A DNA stretch of 64,000 bases from Asterias amurensis (GCF_032118995.1 NC_092649.1:28331927-28395926); one strand, 5' to 3'; positions 1 through 12,447 are shown, counted from the stretch's first letter. Notes: generated by a model from the sequence alone, not told the origin. Made by a program: numbers and translations.

Positions 1-13
1 CTTTTAAGTAACT

Positions 14-186
14 AGGGGTCGATTTCACAAAGAGTTAAGGCTAGTCCTAACTTGGGACTAGTCCTAGGAGATATTAAAAACTCTAGGCTTGTCTTAAGTT
101 AGGAGTGTAACTCGTCCGAACTCGAGAGTAACTCGTCGTAACTCGAGATAAGACTAGTCTTATAACTCTTGGTGAAATCCACCCCT
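14..186. mobile_element. Foldback MITE, GATTTCAC-ended family
   Basis: The ends are inverted repeats: AGGGGTCGATTTCACAAAG on the left, and on the right a segment whose complement reads AGGGGTGGATTTCACCAAG. The interior has further inverted pieces built on GACTAGTC and AACTCG. A related copy lies at about 10852-11030. It is short and non-coding, so it is a non-autonomous DNA element; the superfamily is not assigned. Confidence 0.6.
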
Positions 187-326
187 GGCCCACTTTTATA
201 AAGCCTCTAAGCACAAAAATGGCTAAGCACATGAACATCTTGCTTAGCATTCCATAAAGGTTTTTGTTGGCGTGACTGTTGCTCAACTCATATTTTGCTC
301 TGCATTGCTTTATGAAATTGGGCCCT
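187..326. repeat. Repeat of the GGGCCCAATTTCAT family
   Basis: The left end GGCCCACTTTTATAAAG and the right end TTTATGAAATTGGGCC are inverted relative to each other, with AAGCAC/GCTTAG-rich interior sequence. The same family recurs at about 5085-5340, 12960-13062, 13999-14230, 19300-19560, 22376-22560, 29757-29967, 32735-32890 and 55497-55692. No coding sequence is present. Confidence 0.5.
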
Positions 327-1146
327 GTTCACCATGAGCAACTCGCAAGTTGAATTTGTTAGCGTTAGAATAAAATCTGGCAAAATGGCTTGCTTTGACA
401 AAAGTAACCATCTTAATTTGAATTTCTTAGACAATTGAGACAGTTTCTATGTCAATAGGTTCAGTCAAGGTTTGGTATAGCAACCTCCAGATCAGCGAAC
501 CCTGGTACCATGGTGCTAAACACATTGATTCAAAAAGATGTATGGGTGTCCTCGGGCCCTCACTTGACTCTACAAAAGCTACCCACAAACCCTGCAGGAG
601 ACTTGCTAAATACATGTAGTCCATTCACAGATTTCCAAAAGTGGACTATTTAAACCGAATATTGCCACCAACTGCCATTATGATTCCTTTCGGGTGCAAC
701 TTTATCTCAAACACATGAATACAATGTATGTCAGGCTTTGGGTATGGTTAGGTTTATTTAGTATGTCATAGCAGCATACCACTGAATTGCGACATAATTC
801 ACAATACTGTAGTTAAAAACGTTACAATAGAAAAGACAGTATGAAAATCCAACACAAAGGTCTTGGATAACAGAATTGTACTGATAATATCTACAATTAA
901 TAATGAGATATAAAGAACAATATTTGTTTAAAATGTTATTTAAGTGTTCAGAAAATTTGTGAGATACATGTAGGTCAAGGGCCTGTTTCAAAACCTTCTC
1001 ATTTTACAGTTTAGAAGGCCAAACTTGGGGTTTTGACAAAGCAAGTTTCATTGTTTAGGTGTACTCGGAACAAAGAACAACCTTGAAATTCTCTTTGAAT
1101 GTAGGTAAACTCCTAATGATTTTTGTTCATCCCTAATTTGTTTTAG

Positions 1147-1338
1147 TGTCTACGAGCCAGTGGTATTCCAGCCGTATCCATGGCGGAAGGAAGACGGCAC
1201 GATCAACCAAAAGGAGCTCAACAGAATGATGAAAGGAATCTGTCTTCTCGTCACGGAAAAACCTGGCATCAAAGAATCCGCCATCTTGGACAATTTCAAG
1301 GATATCTTGAGACGAGTAGACTGCCAGAGAATTCTTAA

Positions 1339-1381
<43 letters not shown>

Positions 1382-2036
1382 GCTTCTTATATCGCGCTCA
1401 GGTCCGTCACACAGTGACGCTCATGGCGCTCCAACATTATAAACGCTGGTCACTGGCCATTAAATCATTCCTTAAACCATTTCAGCTCCCTGGGGAGTAT
1501 ACAGCCTTGTGCAACAAATGCGCTAATCGGCTAAATCAATCACAGTATAGTTAAGTGTCTTGCTCAGGGACACAACTGTCACGACCAGGATTCGAACCCA
1601 CACTCTGCTGAAATAGAATCACTAGGGCTTACTATTATTTATTATTATTGTTTATTTATTTGTTTTAATTTTTTTTTGGAGGGGGGAGCGTGCACCACCT
1701 GGAGTCCATTGGTACTCAACTCTGGACCAGGGTAAAGCCTACCATCAGGGCTTGGAAATGGGAACTTGTATTTTGTTGGAGGTGTACAACATTTGGATCT
1801 AAATTCTACGGACAGTTAATTGATGTTGCTGGGTTTGTTTTTGCACCCCGTAGATGATGTCAGAACTTCAACTCATCACCAGACACTGTGTCCACCTGCC
1901 TCAGCCTGGCATATTCAACAATAAGTCAAGGCGCCAGACTTCCTTCTTCCACTACCACACCAGCCTAGACTGTTTGATAAATATTGGAACACTGCTTAAT
2001 GGATCAGGATTGAAATTGGACGGTTTTCAGGAGTAA
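1147..2036 (+). CDS. GTF3C1: 3' end of GTF3C1-like gene (TFIIIC largest subunit)
   Basis: Two exons carry the C-terminus of a protein whose start lies left of the window. Exon 1147-1339 follows a TTTTAG acceptor and ends at AAG|GTAATA. Exon 1854-2036 follows a CCGTAG acceptor, stays in frame (phase 0) and ends in TAA. The peptide contains PYPWRKEDGTINQKEL, a winged-helix-like stretch ending in FKDIL, then SFFHYHTSLDCLINIG near the end. This matches the C-terminal layout I recall for TFIIIC220/GTF3C1: PW-x-x-DG-x-LN, then a later TLD-x-x-x-x-LG segment. TFIIIC binds the B box of tRNA genes and recruits TFIIIB for RNA polymerase III. The assignment rests on two short exons. An AATAAA at 2331-2336 would give a 3' UTR of about 300 bases. 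Confidence 0.65.
1340..1625 (-). mobile_element. tRNA-headed SINE, antisense in GTF3C1-like intron
   Basis: Read on the minus strand, it starts with a tRNA-like B-box GGTTCGAATCC, continues through GTGTCCCTGAGCAAGACAC and TATACTCCCCAGGGAGCTGA, and ends in a GCGCGATATAAG tail followed by (ATT)n. On the plus strand that tail is the (TAA)n run at about 1341-1380. The tail abuts the exon's splice donor directly. Pieces of the same family occur at 10528-10800 and 37262-37345. Confidence 0.7.
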
Positions 2037-2065
2037 CATTCTTCTACTTGAGCTATCAATCTCTA

Positions 2066-2345
2066 ACATGTCGTGGCCAAGTGGTCAAGTGCATCACACT
2101 CTGCTCAAGCTCTGACGGCCGAGTCATCTGAGTGAAGGTACCAGTCCCCGTCGTGAAACATGTGTTTTTGTGTGAGACACAATAATTGCTTCTCACCACC
2201 CAGGAGTAAATGGGACCCAGCGAGGATAGAGATTGCTGTTGTGAACGATAAGTGAAATGTATGTAGATGTGGCTGCCGGTGCTGCATACTCCTAAGGAGT
2301 TGAGCTGGTTTCAGGCCTGGATAAAAGATGAATAAAAGGCTTCAG
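2066..2345 (+). mobile_element. SINE in 3' UTR of GTF3C1-like gene
   Basis: It begins with the tRNA-like head TGTCGTGGCCAAGTGGTCAA. The body has CACCCAGGAGTAAATGGGAC and CATACTCCTAAGGAGTTGAG, and the end is AATAAA-rich. It starts about 30 bases after the stop codon at 2034-2036. The likely poly(A) signal of the gene (AATAAA, 2331-2336) lies inside it. A diverged partial copy of the body is at 53040-53160. Confidence 0.6.
2331..2336 (+). terminator. Candidate poly(A) signal of GTF3C1-like gene
   Basis: AATAAA lies about 295 bases after the TAA stop, within SINE-derived sequence. No nearer canonical hexamer was seen. Confidence 0.45.
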
Positions 2346-3239
2346 GTCTGAAGTCTTGAGAAATTACTTCATTCTCAAAAACAACATTACTTTATAGGGA
2401 GCCGTTTCTCACAATGTTTTATGCTATCAACAGCTCTCCATTTCTCATTACGAAGTACATTGTAAGTTGTTATGCTAACGATTATTTTGAGGAATTACCA
2501 ATAGTGTCCAGTGCCTTTAAGAAGTACTGCAACTGAAGATTATGTTTTTGAGACATAGAATAACATTTTGAGAAACGATTCCGGTTTTAGAAACCGGGTT
2601 TCGAAAATATTTCTCAGAAATGTTCATGCATAAAATGACTCCCAGGTTGTGTATTCCAATTATATTTGTCCTAACCGCACCAGTTTTTTGTTGAGGTTTT
2701 TTTACCCCCTTTTGAATTGAAAAGTGCACAGTTTAGTTTTATATACATTAATTTAGGATAAAAAAAATTAAATGGTTAAAAAAACAAAGGTATACATTTG
2801 TTTTTAAAGAACATGTAAACTAATAAACAAAAACATGTTGAAAGGAACGTTACAGATTTGTTTTTTGCTAACACTCGATGGCAGTGTAAACATTCTATGT
2901 AATCCACAGTAAACACAAACTGACAAACCTGTAGAAGTTTTGAGATTGATCATTCATCAAGGTCACGAGAGAATAGTGAAAGACGGAAAGAAATTTGTGC
3001 ATGACATTGATTTAAAAAAAAAATGAATATAATGCTTACTGAGCAATACACTCCAAATGGGAAATTAGTTATTATTTATTTCTCATCAATTATGACGTTT
3101 CAGGCAAATATATTTCAAGGAGTGTTTTCTACATCATCATTAGACTAAGTTTATGTAAATCTGTGATCTTAAAAATTGTATTTTACCAACTCTGTGATGT
3201 TCCTTTAAGTTTACACAAAAACTTTTCAACATGCCTGGA

Positions 3240-3420
3240 ATTACAAACAGGCTACAGGGCACTGAGGCCATGGCCTCCGTTGCCCCTGGTCTTGGCCTTT
3301 GTGCCCATTCTAAAGTTTTCCATTTACTTAAAGACTTTCCAATGGATTGGAAGTACCTTTTGCAAAATCAAAGCGACCTTGTTCTTTCAAAGATGAGATT
3401 CCAGGTCTGATAAAAAGTGG
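3240..3420 (+). repeat. Unnamed dispersed repeat A, diverged copy
   Basis: GGCACTGAGGCCATGGCCTC, then GCCCCTGGTCTTGGCCTTTG and GTGCCCATTCTAAAG, match the layout of copies at 29224-29405 and 51844-52030. An inverted, internally expanded copy lies at 8650-9090. No coding content is recognised. Confidence 0.45.
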
Positions 3421-3468
3421 AGGTTATCAATATAGGTTGACAGTTTCTCATAGATTTTACTTTCAGTA

Positions 3469-3873
3469 CAGGGTGAGTCAAAAAGAAGTTGACCAAGATT
3501 TATGATTTAACAACAAAACAACAACTGACACTCAAAACCCCAGTGATGCATAATATTAAACAAGCTTTTTCTTGCATCTGATAAAAAGAATGAAACATTA
3601 ACAAGTTTATCATTTCTAAGAAAAGTTATGCCTGTTTTACAGATAACCCTCTACGTTTTGCCCATTTAATGAATACTTGACTGAATCTAATCATCTGAGT
3701 AAGGAGCAAAATGAGTACATAACTCCTCTTAATGATCAATTTCTTTCATTCAATTTTTTTTTCAAGCAGGAAAGAGTGCTTGTTAATGTGCTTTACTGAA
3801 CTTTTGTTTGTCATTTTTGTTTGTTTTGAAGAACATCACCAAATCCCAGTCCACTTCTTTTTGACTCGCCCTA
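3469..3873. mobile_element. Tc1/mariner-type MITE
   Basis: The terminal inverted repeats are about 20 bp: AGGGTGAGTCAAAAAGAAGT on the left, and the complement of the right end reads AGGGCGAGTCAAAAAGAAGT, one mismatch. TA dinucleotides lie beside the left end. The interior of about 360 bp is non-coding. TIRs of the form CAGGGTGNNTCAAAAAG are typical of IS630/Tc1/mariner-like elements. Confidence 0.7.
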
Positions 3874-6029
3874 GTGTGCATTTACTTTAGTAATTGTTGT
3901 ATTTAAATTGATCAAAAAGTTGATTAACTAGAATAACAGATTTCAGTTAGAATTAATTGGTGCATAGAAAAGAAGAAATGATACAAAGAATTTTCTTTTA
4001 TTAAAATAAACCACTCCTTTCTTGATCTTTAAAAGCCTGTAGCAATGTCATTGATTTTATTGCACTTTTCTTTAAAATCGGCGCAAAAGTTAAGTTATTT
4101 TCAAAGGGTATAGTATGTCCACTTAATGGCCGCTGGCGGCCGCCTAGACAATTGTCAGAGTATTACAATTAGTACAAGAAGAAAGCCATTGAAATTTGGC
4201 ATCTGATGGTGCCAAACTTGTTCAAAATGAGCATAGTCTGGGGTCGATTTGACCCGTTTTGTGATTTTCTCTCTGACAAGCTCTTAGCACAAAAATCCAA
4301 TTGGGGAGGCTGTTGACCACGGTTAGGAGCGTCCCCGCTTACTAATCATTTCGGATATGAAGAAGTGTCGAAGCCGCCCTTAAACTTTTGAATTCAGATG
4401 CAGGGATATGCCAGGATGACTTAGGTACAAACTGTATTTCTCTAGCATGTTTAGGTCCAGAGTTATTGAAGAGTTCGGCTCAGATTTATTTCAGAACCAT
4501 TTTTATTTAATTCCCGAATGGTGTCTAGCAATTGAAAGAGGGCGCTATTTACACACACCGTTAAGTAAACTAACCCACAATTGGACCATAGCGGGCGCTA
4601 TTCAATGCCACCGTTAAAACTGTTGTTGGGCGCACATAGGCCGACAGGTGCATGAGTTCAATGCTAATGATATAGGCTAAGTGTAATAGCATGGCAAAAA
4701 TGCTATATATCCAAAAACGCTCAATAAGCCAGTCAAAACAGTCTCGAGGCCTCTTGAAATCGATCAGATATATTTCAGATACGTACAGGCCTGGATACGT
4801 ACACTTCAGATTTCTTTTCTTTTGGTAGGGCCGTTGGGAATTTTTGCTCTTTATAGCCTTGAGAGAATATTTCGGAGGTTTTTTCCCAACCGGCGACTCA
4901 CTGCCAGAGAGCGGTCTGTGGGCATTTCCCCAGTGAACTTGCTGGGTGAAGCACAGTAAAATACTTCTTAGCAGAACAAGTACTATGAACCAATGGAGCT
5001 ACTTGCAGACATTTGCTTAGCAAAACCCTAGAGCAAGGAAAACAATCACGTAGCAGTATTTTCTGCTAAACGGTGGATTTATGAAATTGTGCCCGGGCCA
5101 AATTTCATAGAACTGCCAAGCACAAAATTTGCTTAGCATGAAATTTCTGCCTGGATTAAAAACAGGATTACCAAAAATCCACATAATGCCGTTCAATACA
5201 TGAGCATGGAGGAGGCAAACAATAGCAATGCAACAAATGGAAATTTGGTTGGTATTCCTGATTTTATCATAGTGGAAATTTCATGCTCAGCATATTATTT
5301 TTTGTGCTTATATATAGCAGCTCAGTGGTGCAGATGTTGCTACGCAAATTAAAGGGAAAATGGGCACCTCAGTGAAAGTAAATTTAAACTTTACTGTTTG
5401 TCACACCTATGGTCACCATGGACAAAATTTGCATTCTTGGTCTGAAAACCATTCAAAATTTAGTCTTAATCGTCTCTAGTTTGTCTTCACGAGCACCAAT
5501 AAAAGGAATGAATAATACAAATGCCAATTGTCTCGTTTCTCGCTTGCTTTAAAATCTCCCAGCTTCATGCATGCGGGTAATGGGGTGCGACTCCCCAGGT
5601 ACATTCAATTAGCAAGATGACTCCCCGAATTAGTAACAATTTGTGCTACATTCGTACGTTTGAAATGCAGTTAAATTATAATTCTGTTATTTTTTGACAA
5701 GATGAAATGTACTATCTTCACCTAATATTTTAATTGGTATAAGTTATTTAGTGTAAATATGCTATTTTTTTAAAGTTCAAAATAATCTTGATTACTTTTT
5801 TCGGAATAAGCGAACGTGCCTAGAGAATGATGAATTGTGGTACATTTTACCACGTACATTGGCTACCGGGGTAACTTTTCCCACACCTTAGCGTGGCAAT
5901 TTGTGGCCGTTTTATTCCACCAAAAACACCTTAAAATTTCGTTCTTCTTGAATACTGTTGGCATGGTAACAAGTTTGTACCACATAGAATAACATTTTTG
6001 ATAAAAATCGGTGAAATTTGTCAGCTGTA
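3874..6029. other. Intergenic DNA before SPS1-like gene
   Basis: No gene is seen here. It holds GGGCCCAATTTCAT-family fragments (about 5085-5340), AT-rich stretches and the likely promoter of the downstream gene in its last 200 bases. A stretch at 5826-5842 matches, in degraded form, the Staf/ZNF143-like motif upstream of the second selenophosphate synthetase. Confidence 0.5.
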
Positions 6030-9000
6030 ATGGGGTCTCGACGTTCTCCTTTCGATCCAGTTGCTCATGGGCTGGACAAAGATTTCCAGCTAACCAACTA
6101 CACTTTCACAGATCCGAGAGGAGTTGGGTGGAAGGTCCCTCAAAAAGATCTCCTTAAACTTCTCGATGAGTTTAAGGATGATGGAGGCAAGTCAGCGGAA
6201 GAGATGATGCTGCAAAGAACAGAGTTTGGTGAGTTATTAAGTTTCATGGAGTTGTGAATTATTAACTGATAATGTCTCGAAACTGGGATTATCTAAATCT
6301 AAATTTATACACAAGTTAATATAGGTTTAATGCTGGAAGCTAGGGAGCCATACTGTACCAGGGAAGTCGCATGTCTTCCCCGTTCATCAACATGATCAAC
6401 GCTTGTTTGGATTTTATTTATTGTTATAAGGTCATAATATTGTTGTCTCTTACGTTAAATATTACTACTGCACTGTGGCTGCAAAAAAACAATTTGCATC
6501 AGCTTCATTTTCACAAACAGTAAACAGATATTTTTAGACCATTGCATTTTGTTGAAAAGTTACTAAACACTGAGGCTTTAAATCATACAAAAACACGACA
6601 GTGCATGGATTGAAGACAATTACCCAAGCTAGGCAAGTTTTTGCTGCAGTTTGACTGACCAAGCCTAATAAGTTTGGGCTAATTTGCATATTTATGATTA
6701 ATTTGAATACTTAAAGGAAGTGGGCCAAACTTAATAATTATGGTTTACTATTATAAACGGGAAAACTTGTAATTTATATGTAATAAAAAAATACTTTTAA
6801 ATAAAGGTAAATATTTTCAAAGTTTGTTAAAAAGTGTTAAACTTAAGTAATGTTTTTCAGTAACCAAATTTTAGTTGATTGATTTAATTTTGTTACAGGA
6901 AAAACTTTTCACTAGAATTTACTTTTCAAAATTTCAACCCAACCCACAACTCAAAGTTTTCTTCAGAATATATCCTCCCCTTACCAGTTTTCACGCTATT
7001 ATGCCTTTTTCTTTGAATTGGGAAAAAAATAATGATGCCTTATATCAACCGATGCCCTAATTACCTTCTTTTGTTAATATGAAGTATGCAAACATATATT
7101 AAAACTTGATGGACATTGAAATATTCACACTACACACTGATCTTTGATGACTTCAACTGGCCCCATTTGTTTTTAGTTTTTCCTGTTTTCACAGCAAACA
7201 AGAAAGCATGGTTTCCCGGTGAAGCCATAAATGGAAGAAACATCTACAGTGACTACAAGTGTTCTTTGAGACTCTGTGTATGACTCTATAGCCAGCAGTT
7301 GTCTTCGTTTTATTCAAAATATCTTTTAGTGAAATTTTAAAATTACCATGGTAATTTGTAAAAAATAACAAAAATAAATAATTTAATAAAAAGTGTTAAT
7401 AATCATTGGCTTTCAAATCTGATTTTTATTTATTTTTTCCTCTTTTTTTTCTCTTAAAATTTATAATAAAGTGTATAAATAAACATTGATAATTGAATCA
7501 ACAAGCTGATCGTTTAAATTTTAATATAAATAATAATATTGATCGGAGGGTTAAAAAAAAAACTCAACAAATATTAGAAAATGATATAAGGCACATGGCT
7601 TCTTTAAGCCTCTGTATTTTTTTTCCAGAATGCTCAGCAAAATATTCAGTCACATGATTTGATCATCATGAATTGTGAATTGAAATAGTGTTTGATGAAA
7701 CTTTTTCGGTGGGCAAATATTTTTATATGGCCTCAACATTATGACATATTTTTGTACCTTGTAGAAATGCCTAAAATACCAAACTTTTTGCATTTACAAG
7801 TGCAAATATCCAATGGAGCCTTACATGTTTCTAAGTTTTGGTCAAGGGAGAGGAGACTCTTTGCTTGGCAAATAAAACCACACAATTTTTATCTTGGGAC
7901 TGTTTACATCGCGCACAGAGAGGTAAAAGATTTGCCACGATTTTAGGGACACCTCGAAAACAGGACCTCCTACGATACATGTACTTCTCAATCTCATCGC
8001 ATAGTATTTTTTATAGTTTACATTTATACTACAACCTTCCTCTGGTTTTTGTTTACTATGTAGGAATCGGCAGTGACTGCAGCGTTAAACCTCTCCCACA
8101 TGGCGGACTTTGCCTCGTTGAAACCACCGACTTTTTTTACCCTTTGGTGGATGATCCTTATGTTATGGTGAGATCTAGTTCAAGATTTGTGCCAATATTT
8201 TTATAGAAGAAATTCACAAAAACTTTAACAGGTAGTAACTAGTAGTATAAACTATTGATAATATTAATATAATCCGAGCAAGAATTCCCTTTGAAGTAAT
8301 ATGGTTTTGATTAAAAACATTTTTATCCGAGAAATTATTCTTTCTTAAATTTCTGAGGGTTGGTGTGTATCCCTTCGAGAATGCAGTTGGTAGAGATCTT
8401 TATGGTGATAATCAAAGAAAGGTTAAGTTTAATTGCTTTCTGTACCAACTTATTGTTCCATAATAGGGGCAAATAGCATGTGCTAATGTGCTTAGTGACA
8501 TATACGCCATGGGCGTCCTTGAGTGTGACAACATGTTGATGTTGCTTGGCGTTCCACAGCGATTCAGTGACAAAGAGCGTGAGATCATAATTCCTCTCAT
8601 GATGCGAGGCTTTAGGGTAAGTACTTTTTAAATAAAGTCTTAAAAGTACAGGCCTGATGCTTCATTATTATGCAGGACAGTTTGACTTTGGTAGCTAGGG
8701 CACCTTGATGAGGGAAAGTTACTTTCCCAATTTCAACAATTCATGTGTCACCAAGGCCAAATAACCAGTGGTGAGGGGCATTGAGGAAATGACATTGGCG
8801 TTGAGGCGGACAGGCGGTGACCAGGGGCAATAAGACGATATCGATAACCAAGGGCATAAACAATAACAAGGCCAATGACCTGGGGCATGGAGGCAATGAC
8901 CGAGGACAAAGAAAAAAATAATGTGGGCATGGAGGCAATGATCAAGGGCATGAAGGCAACCTTGGGCATTAAGGCAAAGACCATGGGCATGGTGACCTTA

Positions 9001-12000
9001 GAGGGCATTTAGGCATTGACATGGGGCATGGAGGCAGTGACCAGGGTTTATTGAGGCAATGACCAGGGAAATCAAGGCAATCAACTGCCTCTGTTGACTC
9101 CGCTACGATAAGAGAAACAACATCATATTTTGAAATCTTACTTTTTTGGTCCGATTCACTTTATGCTTGACTTTACTCATTGCAGGATATGGCAAACATG
9201 GCAGGTACCAAGGTCAGGGGAGGTCAAACAGTTCTCAATCCCTGGTGCACCATCGGGGGAACTGCTACAAGTGTGTGCCCTGGGACTAGTATTGTGTGGT
9301 GAGTTGAATAGTTATCAGCCTATTTTATTTCTAGATATCTTCTTATTCTATATTCTGACCATTATATGTGAGTGTTTGAGATTATAAACCATCCACATTG
9401 TACCCCTATGGAAGAGTGAAATGCTAGACAAAGAATTCAGACAGAAATGTAGAGTAGGGTCGTAGATTGGTTGTGTCAACATAATGCTGGTATATTAATT
9501 ATGCAAATTATCAAGAAACATACATTAAAAGTCACCTGTGAAAGTTTCAGCTGAACTATAAATATGCGTTATCCATACAATAATTATTGTTAAGTTTTAT
9601 AAGACAGTGTCTAGGCCTACTTGTTTAGAAAACAACAAAAAGCTGAAATGGTATTTTCATAAGAACATTGAACCCATCCAAGATTAGCGAGGTGACAGCG
9701 GCTACCAACTGCATCTCTGGCCACAGCGTTTGCCAACGGACAGCAACCCTCAGAAATCTTAGAAATGATTCATGCATGAATCATTTCTCAGACTCGATTG
9801 TTTTTGCGGGAAAATTATCCAAACTTTGAAGTAGGGACGAGAAACTTTAAGACTTTAATCTGAATTCAGGTTTGTTTATGTCTACCTTGAGAAAAAGTAG
9901 TTGTTTTCTACAGTGATACATGAATCCTGCTTTTTTATCACTTTCTCCAGTGCTGAGGATAATGTTCCCAAAAGCTCCTTGAAATCTACCAAAAGTTGGA
10001 AATGCCGTCATTTCAATAGACATCAAATTTTAACCCCAGTTTCAGACCTTTTTGTCTGTAATGACACCCCAACTTAAGTTTGAATGGAATCCTGTCTCAA
10101 AAGAGTTAATAATACCAACAGCTGCAGTGCTTCTTACCTACTAAGTTGTTATGGCTATTAGTTTTTCAGAGAATTTAACAATCTATTACCCTACCTATAA
10201 ACTTCAAAGCTGCTTGTTACATAAGTTGCCTTCACCTGCGATTCATTTTATTCCCAAGTCTTACTCTTTGGAGTTCTTCTCATCTACAGTCCTGACAATG
10301 CTTTGGTTGGGGATGTGCTCGTACTGACCAAACCTCTGGGTACCCAGATCGCAATCACTGCCCGGCAATGGCTGTCAATCCCGGAGAAGAAGAAGAAATT
10401 GAATGCTCTCATAACAGCTGAAGATGTGGAGAGGGCCTACCAGGAGGCTGTATATAACATGTGTAAACTCAACAAAATATGTAAGTGATCCTTGTTATCA
10501 AATACTTTTACTCGTTGTTGATATTTGGCATGTCATGGCCAAGCGGTCTAGGTCACTGGACTCGAGTTTTGGCGGCTAATTCATCGGGGTGGGGGTTCAA
10601 AGCTTTTCTTCAACCTCTTAAATTTGTATTCGGGATTGCATAGTTGTGATTTATTTTGCTTGGTGCACTACATACTTGGCAGCACAGACTTTGGTAGGAA
10701 GTTGAGATGGTCTGAGGAATGAAGTAAATGGCTCAGTGACTAGAGTAATGCTGTTAAACATGTTAGATGCGCCAATTCCCAGCGCTATATAAAATCGATA
10801 CTGAATTGCCGGTTACAGCTATTGCTTCAACTGTTGCTAAAAGGATGTCCTGCTGTCGATTTCACAAAACTCTTCCTAACTTAGGATTAATCTTATAAAT
10901 GACTTAGGCGAGTCCCAACCCTGCACTCTAGCATGCAGACCTTAAGATTAATCCTAAGTTAGGACAAGTTAATCGTCCTAACTCGAGATAAGACGAGTCC
11001 TAACTATTTGTGAAATCGGCGGCTGGACTTAATCGCACGATGCACAGTATTATAATTTTATGAAGAAATCCTGTCACGGATTGATTAACTTTTGGCTCTA
11101 CAATGAAAATTTGACATTTGTAAACAACTCTCAAGCTCAATTTCACATTCAATATTAATTGGTTACTTTTATGTTTATTTGTTTACTATTAAGCACGGGA
11201 ATGAGAACTTATATGTTTTGAACAAACTCTTTGTTTCGTTGTTGCTTACCTTGCAGCCGCTAGCCTAATGGCCACATACAACGCCCATGGTGCCACGGAC
11301 ATCACAGGTTTCGGTATTCTCGGCCATGCCGAGAACCTTGCCAAGTGCCAGAAAGAAGAAGTCAGTTTTGCCATCCATAACCTTCCCGTCATTGCCAGAA
11401 TGCAGCATATCGCCAAAGGGTACAGTGAATTTAAATTGCTACAGGGTTACTCCCCTGAAACTTCAGGTACGTGATTTTCAACGTAGTTAATTCGTCACCA
11501 CTTTCACAAAAAGCCACACCATGTCAAAAGTTGTGGTTTAGATTTGCATTTTACACTGTGCTTAGTATGCGGACTCGGATTTATGAATACCACGTCCAAT
11601 TGAAAGCTTCTTGTAATGACATATTGTCACTATTTTATGAAGAGCCACTATTTACATTTTACACTATACTTTGCTTAAACCTGCAAATGTGCTTGTATGG
11701 TTTCAAGAAGAAAATCAGTGGTTTAACAACTCAACATTTTGATCAGTTTGCTCTGATCAACAATCTCCTGAAGTCAACCAGAGCATACTGATTGAAACGT
11801 TGAGTTGTTAAACCATTTGTTCTCCTCAGAACCACCACAGTTCATGAGAGTTTTGTCACCGTGTCTGCACAAACCTCACTTGACCATAGCCTTAAGGTGT
11901 GTTTCAATCCGATGATTCTGTGAATTCAGGTTTGTTTGCGCCCTCGGATTATTTTGACAGAAGCCAACATTGCCATCACAGTGAAAAAAGACTAGACCCA

Positions 12001-12447
12001 TACTGATGACGTAGTCTTCATATCTCTTTGAAGTAATGTAGAGAGTCTATCAACCTGTAAAGTGTTACATCCTGAGCTCAGAGCTGCCAACTCTACCTGA
12101 CTCTGCAGAAAGTTCCCTGAAAATAAACCAATATTTGATTATGAAAACCTTTTCCCTAATGTTGAATGTAATTCTTGGTATCTCCTTTATTGTTGTACAA
12201 AATCAAGAGGAACCAATAATATCCAATTTTTTTTTTTTTTAACTTCCAAACAATCACACCTCTTCTAATTTTGTCCACAGGAGGACTTCTCATCGCGTTT
12301 CCAAGAGAACAAGCAGCCAGTTACTGCAAGGAAATGGACAGACTCGGAGCCAGCGCTTGGATCATCGGTATCGTGGAAAAAGGGAACCGCACAGCTCGCG
12401 TCATTGATAAACCCCGTGTCATTGAGGTCAACACGAACATCACATAA
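6030..12447 (+). CDS. Selenophosphate synthetase paralogue, non-Sec (SPS1-like, Val/Trp)
   Basis: Seven coding exons: 6030-6228, 8064-8167, 8467-8616, 9186-9298, 10290-10480, 11257-11466 and 12281-12447. All borders are GT/AG and all phases join, giving 377 residues plus TAA. The start is the first in-frame ATG ([10 protein letters not shown]). Family motifs include [67 protein letters not shown] and [20 protein letters not shown]. The family makes selenophosphate from selenide and ATP. The active-site loop reads RGVGWKVPQ: Val32 sits where SPS2 has Sec (or Cys in bacteria), Trp34 replaces the next conserved Cys, and Lys35 is kept. It probably cannot do the selenide reaction as SPS2 does, so an SPS1-like role is inferred. 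It lies 4.2 kb upstream of its UGA-containing twin in the same orientation. The frame is intact, so it does not look like a pseudogene. Confidence 0.93.
8650..9090 (-). repeat. Repeat A, inverted copy with short tandem expansion
   Basis: The segment starts with CAGGCCTGATGCTTCATTAT and contains a run of imperfect units of about 20 bp built on GAGGCAATGACCAGGGGCAT (about 8770-9080). The same words appear, complemented, in repeat A copies at 29224 and 51844. It lies in intron 3 of the SPS1-like gene. Confidence 0.5.
9454..10194. mobile_element. DNA element with GTAGGGT ends, long copy
   Basis: The left end GTAGGGTCGTAGATT and the right end (complement GTAGGGTAATAGATT) are inverted repeats. The left 290 bp match the shorter element at 26235-26514, and a third partial copy lies near 45683-45855. 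A perfect 28-bp palindrome sits at 9761-9788. It lies in intron 4 of the SPS1-like gene. Confidence 0.5.
10528..10800 (+). mobile_element. tRNA-headed SINE
   Basis: It starts with the tRNA-like head ATGTCATGGCCAAGCGGTCT, has a weakened B box near 10590, and ends with CAGCGCTATATAAAATCGAT, the usual tail of this SINE family. It lies in intron 5 of the SPS1-like gene, sense orientation. Confidence 0.55.
10852..11030. mobile_element. Foldback MITE, GATTTCAC-ended family
   Basis: The left end GTCGATTTCACAAAACTC and the right end (complement GCCGATTTCACAAATAG) are inverted, with paired interior blocks around TTAGGATTAATCTTA and TAAGATTAATCCTAA. It is the same family as 14-186 and resembles the hairpin at 27664-27786. 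Confidence 0.6.
11715..11815. repeat. Stem-loop repeat with GAAAC core
   Basis: The outer arms GGTTTAACAACTCAAC and GTTGAGTTGTTAAACC pair perfectly over 16 bp. The inside holds TGATCAG-type short stems and GAAAC just before the right arm. A related structure is at 42490-42560. It may be the remnant of a retroelement end or a hammerhead-like fold; this is not established. Confidence 0.4.

Noticed and set aside
7692-8206. Frames of 84 and 122 codons before SPS1-like exon 2
   Set aside because: They are intronic read-through into exon 2 with no homology before the acceptor at 8063.
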